From positions 62,001 to 126,000 of the forward strand of contig JBBSGR010000003.1 of assembly GCA_038253945.1 (NCBI GenBank): 64,000 bases of DNA, read 5' to 3'. This DNA is from JBBRYW01 sp038253945. GTDB lineage: Bacteria > Actinomycetota > Thermoleophilia > Gaiellales > Gaiellaceae. Within the stretch, counting starts at the first letter, position 1; every line of letters starts with the position of its first letter. The notes beneath the pieces are model-generated. The model was not told where the DNA came from. It ran no database searches and saw only the letters and a list, made by a program, of their open reading frames with translations. This document shows, one piece after another, positions 8,244 to 14,858 of the stretch. A program made the translations under genes and the position numbers.

Positions 8244-9532
8244 TAACCGGTTGCTTTCCGCAGACGGAGAATCCAGAGGCCGGAGTTCATGTCCGACGCG
8301 AGCAGGTAGCTCTTCTCCGGGTACACGCCCCACACCCGGGGGCTCGGGCTGGTGAGGAACTGCGTCAGCAGGCGCGGCTTCCTGGGCGTCGAGATGTCTG
8401 CCACGATCACGCCCTGGCCATACCAGGAGAAGAAGGCCCGGTTGCCCTGCACCTTCGGGTCGTGCACGCCGCCGAACACCGTCTGATCGGTGGCCGGGAT
8501 GCTCGCGGGGAGGCGAAAGTCAGCGAGATGGCGTGGACGGCGCGCGTTCGAGATATCGTAGATCGCCGGGAAGTTCGCCCGCGGGCTCTCATGCGTCTCG
8601 ATCAGGATCTTCCCGTTCTTCGCGAGCGCAGCGGAATGGGCGTCGCCCTCAGTCTGGGTTGCGCCGAAGGTCGTCCGCCCCAGGAAGCGCGGCCTGGCCG
8701 GGTTGCTGATATCGAGGATCACCGTGGCGGCATCCCAGTACGACACGTAGGCCCGGGTCGCCGCCGGATTCGTGATCACCGAGTGGGCGAAAGTCGACTT
8801 CCCGATCCCGATCCCGGACCTCGGATAGAGGCCCAACGCTTTCCAGGCGCCCCATTCGCCCACCTTGACGGGTCGTCGCGGGTTCGAGACGTCGTAGATG
8901 CGGAAGTCGGGCTCACCCGGCGTCGTCGCGTCGTGCGTCTTCGCGTCGAGGTCGGGTGCGGTCAGGAGCTCGGAGAACGGAATGGCGGCGTAGACGTAGG
9001 CCCGCCTGCCCCTCATCTGCAACCAGAGCTCGTGCAAGCCGGCCGGCTCCGTTCGGAAGAGGGCGAGCTTCTTCGGCTGCGCCGGGTTCGTCACGTCGTA
9101 GATCCCGAAGCCCTGAAAGACGCCGCTCCGGCAGGCCTGGATTCCCGTCACCGCGAGGTCGCCGTTGAAGCCGGGCGTGTCGACGCTCTTCACGATCGTC
9201 TTCTCGGTGTCGGTGCCGACGAGCAACGGGTCGGACTCCTTGTCTGCGAACGTCGACACCAGCCTCGGGGTACGCGGGTTGCGGACGTCGTACACGCGCA
9301 CGCCCTGCGCCGGACATCCGGAGCCCCTGTAGCTCGAGAGGTATGCGAACCCGCGGTGACCAGAGACGTCCGCGCTCGAGCCGCCGCCGGGATCCACATG
9401 GGCCAGGACCTGGAGCTGGTACCGCGGAGCCGCCGGCGGGGCGCCCCGGGCCGCACCCTGAGAGGCGGAGACGCTCGTGACGACGAGAAGCACTGAAGCT
9501 ACGAGCGCGCCGGTGGTGCGGAAGCGGGTCAT
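8243..9532 (-). CDS. Secreted LVIVD-repeat beta-propeller protein (copy 2)
   Basis: This is the upstream paralogue, 429 residues. ATG 9532 was chosen because it opens a clean signal peptide (MTRFRTTGALVASVLLVVTS) and has AGGGAGA about 13 bases upstream; an earlier in-frame ATG would add 17 charged residues. Six repeats align with those of copy 1 (VYDVRNPRTPRL, IYDVTNPAQPKK, IYDVSNPRRPVK, ILDISNPARPRF, IYDISNARRPRH, VADISTPRKPRL). Both copies end in a SGLWILRL motif. It is divergent from ylxP with only 49 bp between the starts. Confidence 0.8.
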   Translation of the reverse strand: MTRFRTTGALVASVLLVVTSVSASQGAARGAPPAAPRYQLQVLAHVDPGGGSSADVSGHRGFAYLSSYRGSGCPAQGVRVYDVRNPRTPRLVSTFADKESDPLLVGTDTEKTIVKSVDTPGFNGDLAVTGIQACRSGVFQGFGIYDVTNPAQPKKLALFRTEPAGLHELWLQMRGRRAYVYAAIPFSELLTAPDLDAKTHDATTPGEPDFRIYDVSNPRRPVKVGEWGAWKALGLYPRSGIGIGKSTFAHSVITNPAATRAYVSYWDAATVILDISNPARPRFLGRTTFGATQTEGDAHSAALAKNGKILIETHESPRANFPAIYDISNARRPRHLADFRLPASIPATDQTVFGGVHDPKVQGNRAFFSWYGQGVIVADISTPRKPRLLTQFLTSPSPRVWGVYPEKSYLLASDMNSGLWILRLRKATG

Positions 9533-9581
9533 GTCGCCGGTCTTCTCCCTCGCTCGGTGAGACGTGTGTTCAATACGACGC

Positions 9582-9881
9582 ATGGGGGGTGGTTACGTTG
9601 GGATTCTGTCGGTCGAGCTCCACTTTCCGGGGACAGGATCGCTGAAAGGCAAGCGATCGGAGCTCCTATCGGTCAAGGCGCAGCTGCAACGGCGGTTCGG
9701 CGCCTCGGTCGCCGAGGTCGACTACCACGAGCTGTGGCAGCGCACGCGTCTGACCGTTTCCTGTGTCGGCCGGCGATACCGCGACGTCGAAAAGCTGCTG
9801 GACGGCGCGGAGCGCTATCTCGCGGGTCAGCCGTTCGAGCTCGGCCTTCGCTCGCGTGAGATCGTGAGCCCCGATGTCTGA
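9582..9881 (+). CDS. ylxP: DUF503 family protein YlxP
   Basis: A 99-residue protein with the DUF503 pattern VGILSVELHFPGTGSLKGKR at the N-terminus and ASVAEVDYHELWQRTRL in the middle. These proteins sit beside rbfA in many Gram-positive bacteria and their biochemical role is not settled. ATG 9582 matches the family start; GTG 9564 is possible but lacks support. TTCAAT at 9569-9574, seven bases upstream, could be a -10 for a leaderless transcript. The gene overlaps rbfA by 8 bp. Confidence 0.83.
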   Translation: MGGGYVGILSVELHFPGTGSLKGKRSELLSVKAQLQRRFGASVAEVDYHELWQRTRLTVSCVGRRYRDVEKLLDGAERYLAGQPFELGLRSREIVSPDV

Positions 9882-10218
9882 GCGGATGCGACGGGTCAAC
9901 GGAGCGCTCCGGCAGGTGCTCTCCGAAGCGATCGGCGAGCTCAAGGACCCGCGGATCGGCTTCGTCACCATCACCGGCGTCGACACCTCCTCCGACCTGC
10001 GGCATGCGCGCGTCTTCGTAAGCGTGCTCGGCTCGGAGCGCAAGCGGCAGCTGAGCCTGGCGCGCCTCGAGGCGGCGCACGGTGTCCTTCAGGCTCACCT
10101 GGCGCGCGAGCTCCGGCTGAAGCGCACTCCTCAGCTCAGCTTTCACTACGATCCGTCGGTCGAACGCGGCGTCCGGATGTCGCACCTGATCGATGAGCTC
10201 GCGCCAGACGACGCCTGA
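9874..10218 (+). CDS. rbfA: Ribosome-binding factor A
   Basis: RbfA binds the 30S subunit near helix 1 of 16S rRNA and is needed for its maturation. The 114-residue protein has the full KH-like fold pattern: MRRVNGALRQVLSEAIGEL, DPRIGFVTITGVDTSSDLRHARVFVS, and LRLKRTPQLSFHYDPSVERG. ATG 9874 overlaps ylxP by 8 bp and its end overlaps nrnA by 26 bp, so the genes are co-transcribed. Confidence 0.95.
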   Translation: MSERMRRVNGALRQVLSEAIGELKDPRIGFVTITGVDTSSDLRHARVFVSVLGSERKRQLSLARLEAAHGVLQAHLARELRLKRTPQLSFHYDPSVERGVRMSHLIDELAPDDA

Positions 10219-11281
10219 ACTCGCTGCCGCCGCCCAGCTGATCTCCAGCCGGGAGCAGTTCCTCCTGACGACCCACGAGAACCCGGACGGCGACGCGCTC
10301 GGCTCGCTGCTCGCGACGAAGCTGTCCCTCGATCGGCTCGGCAAGGACGCGCGCATGTACCTCTACGGCTCGACGCCCCTGCCGCGCGAGTACGCCTTCA
10401 TGCAGCTCGGCGGGCTCCGACGTGAGCTGCCCGCGGATGCCGAGGCGCGTGTGCTCGTCGCCGTGGACTGCGCGAGCGAGCTGCGGCTCGGGCCCGACCG
10501 GACGACCCTCGAGCGAGCCCGGCTCGTGGTCAACATCGACCATCACCACGACAACACGCGCTTCGGCGACGTGAACCTGATCGTCCCGGATGCCTCGTCG
10601 ACCGGGGAGATCATCCGCGACGTCCTGCGCGAGCTCGACGTCGAGCTGACACCCGAGATCGCCGAGTGCCTCTACATCGCCGTCGTCACCGACACCGGGC
10701 GCTTCCAGTACACGAACACCACACCGAGAGCACTCCGGCTCGCCGCAGAGCTCGTGGAGGCCGGGGCAGACGTCCACCGCGTGTTCCAGGGCGTCTACGA
10801 GTCCGTGCAGTTCGCAAAGCTGAAGCTCCTCGCTCGAGCGCTCGAGCATGCCCAGGTGTACGAGGGCGGACGGCTGATCATCTCGTACCTCGGGCGCGAC
10901 GACTTTCGCCGTGCGGGCGCCGCTGAGCCGTATTCCGAAGGCATCATCGACTTCCTCCGCGCCGTTGAGGGCGCCCAGATGGCAGTGCTCATCCGCGAGC
11001 CTCCGCCGCGTCCGGGCTCCCCGGCGCGAAAGGTGAGCCTCCGCTCGAGCGCGGAGGCGATCGACGTGTCGGCGATCGCCCGCAAGTCCGGCGGCGGCGG
11101 CCACAAGCAGGCCGCCGGCTTCTCGAGCGACGGCACCGTCGAGGAAATCACAGACTTCATCCAGCGCGAGTTCGCCGACGTCGAGCATGGCGTGGGAAGG
11201 GGACCACCCCGAACCACCACCCGGTCTGAGCCTAGCGAGGAAAACCGCACCGATGTGGACGAGGGCGTGCCGGAGGCGTGA
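10193..11281 (+). CDS. nrnA: DHH/DHHA1 phosphoesterase, NrnA-type oligoribonuclease/pAp phosphatase
   Basis: A 362-residue DHH-family enzyme that degrades nanoRNAs and, in relatives, dephosphorylates pAp. Motif I is THENPDGDALGS (about residues 26-37), the DHH block is NIDHHHDN (about 112-119), VTDTGRFQYTNT follows, and the DHHA1 domain ends with SGGGGHKQAAG. The last 35 residues are a charged tail beyond the domain. It lies between rbfA and truB, its common place in Gram-positive bacteria. Confidence 0.92.
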   Translation: MSSRQTTPELAAAAQLISSREQFLLTTHENPDGDALGSLLATKLSLDRLGKDARMYLYGSTPLPREYAFMQLGGLRRELPADAEARVLVAVDCASELRLGPDRTTLERARLVVNIDHHHDNTRFGDVNLIVPDASSTGEIIRDVLRELDVELTPEIAECLYIAVVTDTGRFQYTNTTPRALRLAAELVEAGADVHRVFQGVYESVQFAKLKLLARALEHAQVYEGGRLIISYLGRDDFRRAGAAEPYSEGIIDFLRAVEGAQMAVLIREPPPRPGSPARKVSLRSSAEAIDVSAIARKSGGGGHKQAAGFSSDGTVEEITDFIQREFADVEHGVGRGPPRTTTRSEPSEENRTDVDEGVPEA

Positions 11282-11305
11282 CGGCGACCAGCCGGCCGTG
11301 AGCGA

Positions 11306-12121
11306 GTGCCGCCGCGCAGCCTTCATCCGTGCGGGCTGGTACTCGTCGACAAGCCGCCCAGCCCTTCCTCCTTCGCGCTCGTCAGGGAGCTTCGCAACCG
11401 AACGGGCGCCCGCGCCGGGCATGCCGGCACCCTCGACCCGTTCGCAAGCGGGCTCCTGCTGGTCCTGCTCGGCGGAGCGACGCGGCTCGCCCGCTACCTC
11501 GTCGGGCTGGACAAGCGGTACCTGACCGAGATCGATCTGACCGGCCGTACCTCGACGGGAGATCTCGAGGGGGATGTGATCGAGGAGACGACGGCTCCCG
11601 ACCGGGAGGAGCTCGGCGATCGCCTGGCGAGGCTGCGAGGTGAGATCGAGCTGAAGGTGCCCGCCGCCTCCGCCGTCAAGATCGGGGGCGAACGTGCCTA
11701 CCGACTCGCGCGCCGGGGCGTGGCCGTCCGAATGCCGGTGCGCCGCTCGACGGTTCACGTCCTCGAGCTCCTCGCCTACGACGGCGTGGGTGCTCGCATC
11801 GACCTGAGCGTCAGCTCGGGCACGTATGTGCGAGCGATCGCAGACGCGCTCGGCGGGCACTGCCGATCCCTGCGGCGGCTCGAGGTCGGCCCCTTCGCCG
11901 TGGCGGACGCCGACGACAGCCGGCTGCTTCCCGCGAGCGCGGCCCTGCCGTTCCTGCCCGCCGTCCAGCTACAGCCAGACGAGGCCTCTGCGATCCGCGC
12001 CGGCCGCTGCATCGAGGCCTCCGGCGAGGGGCCGCTCCGGCTGCTCTCCGACGGGCAGCTGGTGGCGGTCGGCCGGGGCGAGAGCGGGATCGTCCGTCCC
12101 GAGACGGTGATGCCGGCGTGA
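11306..12121 (+). CDS. truB: tRNA pseudouridine(55) synthase TruB
   Basis: TruB makes pseudouridine 55 in the T-loop of tRNAs. The catalytic aspartate lies in GHAGTLDPFASGLL (around residue 39); VPAASAVKIGGERAY and SSGTYVRAIADALG are further family motifs. The 271-residue protein starts at GTG 11306 (VLVDKPPSPSSF follows within 15 residues). The stop overlaps the ribF start. Confidence 0.94.
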   Translation: MPPRSLHPCGLVLVDKPPSPSSFALVRELRNRTGARAGHAGTLDPFASGLLLVLLGGATRLARYLVGLDKRYLTEIDLTGRTSTGDLEGDVIEETTAPDREELGDRLARLRGEIELKVPAASAVKIGGERAYRLARRGVAVRMPVRRSTVHVLELLAYDGVGARIDLSVSSGTYVRAIADALGGHCRSLRRLEVGPFAVADADDSRLLPASAALPFLPAVQLQPDEASAIRAGRCIEASGEGPLRLLSDGQLVAVGRGESGIVRPETVMPA

Positions 12122-12993
12122 GGATTGCGCGTTCGATCGCCGAGCTCGGGCCAGGGAAGCGCGCGGTCGCGATCGGCACGTTCGACGGCGTCCACCTCGG
12201 CCACCGCCGCGTGATCCAGGCCACGGTCGACTCGGGCCTCACGTCGACAGTGGTCACATTCGACCCGCACCCCCGGGTTGTGCTCGGTACACACGTCGAG
12301 CTGCTCACGTCCACGACGCGCCGCCTCGAGCTGGTCGACGGGCTCGGTGCGACCGAGGCGCTCATCCTCCCTTTCACCCTGGAACTGGCTCGGGCAACCC
12401 CGGAGGAGTTCGCGGACTGGGTGCTGCGCCCGCTCGGCGCGCGGGTGATCGTGGCGGGCTCGAACTTCCGCTTCGGCTGCGGTCGAAGCGGCGACCTTGG
12501 CTCGCTTCGAGCGATGGGGTTCGACGTTCGCCCGGTGCCGCTCCTCGAGGAGGTCTCGTCGTCGATCATCCGCCAGCTGCTGCGGGCGGGCGAGGTCGTC
12601 TCTTCGGCACGCCTGCTCGGCCGCCCGCCCGAGCTCGACGGCATGGTGGTCGCAGGCTGGGCGCGAGGCGGGACGCTGGGCTTTCCGACGGCGAATGTCC
12701 AGGTCAAGCCAGAGCTGCTCGTCCCCGCCCACGGCATCTACGCCGGAGCCGTCGGTGAGCATCGAGCCGCCGTCTCGATCGGGACGAATCCGCACTACGG
12801 GGGCGAGGAACGCACGATCGAGGCGTTCTTGCTCGACTTCGAAGGCGACCTCTACGGCAGGCGGCTCGTCCTCGAGCTGTGGCGGCGGCTTCGTGACGAG
12901 CGCGCATTCGAGAGCGAGCAAGAGTTGGTGGACCAGATTGCTGCCGACGTCGAGCAGACGCGTCTCGCGGTGCCCCCGGTCTCAGCCCAGTAG
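12118..12993 (+). CDS. ribF: Bifunctional riboflavin kinase/FAD synthetase RibF
   Basis: RibF phosphorylates riboflavin to FMN and adenylates FMN to FAD. The N-terminal nucleotidyltransferase domain shows IGTFDGVHLGHRRVI (residues about 19-33) and VAGSNFRFGCGRSGDL; the C-terminal kinase domain shows GTLGFPTANV with the PTAN metal/ATP motif and ends about residue 280. GTG 12118 overlaps the truB stop (GTGA). Its 3' end overlaps the convergent GGT-like gene by 12 bp. Confidence 0.95.
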   Translation: MRIARSIAELGPGKRAVAIGTFDGVHLGHRRVIQATVDSGLTSTVVTFDPHPRVVLGTHVELLTSTTRRLELVDGLGATEALILPFTLELARATPEEFADWVLRPLGARVIVAGSNFRFGCGRSGDLGSLRAMGFDVRPVPLLEEVSSSIIRQLLRAGEVVSSARLLGRPPELDGMVVAGWARGGTLGFPTANVQVKPELLVPAHGIYAGAVGEHRAAVSIGTNPHYGGEERTIEAFLLDFEGDLYGRRLVLELWRRLRDERAFESEQELVDQIAADVEQTRLAVPPVSAQ

Positions 12994-14370
12994 AAGGGCA
13001 GCGCCGCTTCGCCGCGGGTCGCCGGCCGCGCCGGCGCGCGCGACGACGCTCACGCCGCCGAAGTAGTGGTGGCGCTCGCGCCACTCCGCGACTTGCCAGC
13101 CGGCTCGCGCGAGGGCATCGCGCACCGGTTGTCCGAAGCCCGGCTCGAGGTGCACGATCGATCCAGCCGGGTGGAGACGCGGCCGGTCGACCGCCTCTGT
13201 GGGCCCGAGCCCCTCGTCGAGGATCGCCGACACAACCTGGACGAGCGCGCTGCGGAGCCGCGTGCCGCCGGCCGCTCCGGCGGCGAGCGCCAGGCCGGCC
13301 GAATCGAACGCGAGCAGCGGAGCCATCATGCTCCGCATGCGGCGCCCCGGCTCGAGCTCGCCCACGAGCAGGTCGGCCTCGCCGAGCATGCTGTTCAGGT
13401 GGAGGTCGTAGCCCGACAGCCAGTCGCCCGACCCGAGGCCGAGGCTCGTCGTCAGCACGCAGGCGCTGCCGTCCCGGTCGACGACCGTCAGGTTGGTCGT
13501 GTGGCCCCCGCCGGAGGGACCGCCCGGGACCAGCGCCTCGAGCAGCTCCAGCGCGCGCGCTGCCTGATCGTCGTCCGGCACGGTGCGGAGTCTCGCGAGA
13601 GCGGCCGGCACCCCCGAGAGGTCCGAGCGCGTCCGCACATCCCATGCGCCGTGGCTCGCTTGCACCGGCTCGTCCCAGACGGCGCGGTAGGCAAGCAGAT
13701 CGGCTCGGCTGACGCGACCGCCGCGCTCGTCCATCAACGCGACGAAGGCGTCCGCGAGGGATCCGGTGTACGCCGTCTCGGGCCCTTCCTCGGCAAGAGC
13801 CTCGAGCGCGAGTACGAGACCCGGCTGGTCGAGTCGCTCGCCACCGCCGAGCAATCGCCCGGCGGGAGCGTAGATGCGGGCGCCCTCGCTCATGGTCATG
13901 ACGGGCGCGAGCATCACGAGGCACGAGGCATGCGCAGGGGGCATCCGCACGCCCTCCCGCGCAAGCCGGAGCGCCGGCTCACACAGCCGGCTCCACGGCA
14001 GGCTGCCGTGGCGGCGCCAGAGCTCGCCGAGTCCTGCGGGCACGCCGGGAACCGCACAGGACGCAACTCCGACGGCATAGTGCACGAGCTCCTCTCCGAA
14101 GGGAACTCGCAGCTCGACGAGCGGCGCCGCCTCGCGCTTCTCACCGAGGCCCGGGACCGCCACGAAGCAGTCCAGATTCGCCGTCGCGCCGCTTCCGGCG
14201 TCGAAGTGGATCGCGTGACCTCCGCCGAGTAGGCCGGTCATCACCGTCTCCGCGACGCAGGATGCGAGGCAGGCCCCGACTGCGGCGTCGGCCGCGGAGC
14301 CGCCGTCGGCGAGGATCTCGGCCCCGGCCTGGGCGGTGGCGGGGTGACCCGCAGCGACGGCCGCCTTCAT
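12982..14370 (-). CDS. Gamma-glutamyltransferase-family protein, no signal peptide
   Basis: A 462-residue GGT-family Ntn hydrolase. The small subunit would begin at T291 in GHTTNLTVVDRDG, the self-cleavage site; LNSML and the glycine-rich GAAGGTRLRSALVQVV segment follow, matching the large/small subunit architecture. It is shorter than typical GGT and has no signal peptide, so it is probably cytoplasmic; the residues that bind the gamma-glutamyl carboxylate in well-studied GGTs are not obvious. TACTGT on the minus strand (14383-14378), seven bases before the ATG, could give a leaderless transcript. Substrate is uncertain (cephalosporin acylase-like or glutathione hydrolase-like). Confidence 0.78.
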   Translation of the reverse strand: MKAAVAAGHPATAQAGAEILADGGSAADAAVGACLASCVAETVMTGLLGGGHAIHFDAGSGATANLDCFVAVPGLGEKREAAPLVELRVPFGEELVHYAVGVASCAVPGVPAGLGELWRRHGSLPWSRLCEPALRLAREGVRMPPAHASCLVMLAPVMTMSEGARIYAPAGRLLGGGERLDQPGLVLALEALAEEGPETAYTGSLADAFVALMDERGGRVSRADLLAYRAVWDEPVQASHGAWDVRTRSDLSGVPAALARLRTVPDDDQAARALELLEALVPGGPSGGGHTTNLTVVDRDGSACVLTTSLGLGSGDWLSGYDLHLNSMLGEADLLVGELEPGRRMRSMMAPLLAFDSAGLALAAGAAGGTRLRSALVQVVSAILDEGLGPTEAVDRPRLHPAGSIVHLEPGFGQPVRDALARAGWQVAEWRERHHYFGGVSVVARAGAAGDPRRSGAALLLG

Positions 14371-14483
14371 GGCCGAGACAGTACGCGGCCCGCTGGTACT
14401 CTAGGAGTGACCGCAGCCTCGGTCGCTCGCGTCCTTCCTTGCGCGGCGCTCTGGGACTACGGCGTCACCTACAAGGAGGTCTC

Positions 14484-14753
14484 GTGACACTCACCAAGGA
14501 AGGGAAGCTGGAGGTCGTCGGCAAGCACGGCCAGCACGACAGCGATACGGGCTCGTCGCAGGTGCAGATCGCGCTGATGACCCGCCGGATCAATGAGCTG
14601 ACCGATCACCTGCGCACGCACACGAAGGATCACTTCGCCCGGCGCGGGCTGCTCAAGCTCGTCGGCCGCCGTCGACGCCTGCTGAACTATCTCTCCAGAC
14701 ACGACCTCGAGGGCTACCGCGCCCTCATCAAGGAGCTGGGGCTGCGCCGGTAG
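14484..14753 (+). CDS. rpsO: Ribosomal protein S15
   Basis: S15 binds 16S rRNA helices 20-22 in the central domain of the 30S subunit. The 89-residue product is the standard length and contains HDSDTGSSQVQIALMTRRI and DHFARRGLLKLVGRRRRLL. GTG 14484 follows a perfect AAGGAGGT (14473-14480). TACTCT at 14396-14401 is a possible -10, giving a leader near 75 nt. The divergent GGT-like gene starts at 14370, and pnp lies downstream as in many bacteria. Confidence 0.97.
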   Translation: MTLTKEGKLEVVGKHGQHDSDTGSSQVQIALMTRRINELTDHLRTHTKDHFARRGLLKLVGRRRRLLNYLSRHDLEGYRALIKELGLRR

Positions 14754-14775
14754 GCGCGTTCCGGCGAAAGAACTC

Positions 14776-14836
14776 GAGGGTGGAAGTTTGAGCGAACCCC
14801 GCGCCGAGCTCGGGGCTGACCCAAACCTCCACCTTC
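14776..14836 (+). promoter_or_regulatory. Long rpsO-pnp intergenic hairpin
   Basis: The arms 14776-14790 and 14822-14836 pair over 15 positions with one A-C mismatch and one G-U wobble. The 31-nt top contains a further CCCCG/CGGGG stem. The structure lies 23 bp after rpsO and ends 10 bp before the pnp ribosome-binding site. In Escherichia coli the equivalent gap holds the RNase III hairpin through which PNPase represses itself; a similar role here is inferred. Confidence 0.7.
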
Positions 14837-14858
14837 CCGAAAGATGGAGGAAGACAGA

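Noticed and set aside
14262..14483. An N-terminal extension of rpsO
   Set aside because: S15 is 89 residues, and GTG 14484 has a perfect ribosome-binding site; the upstream part overlaps the divergent gene.
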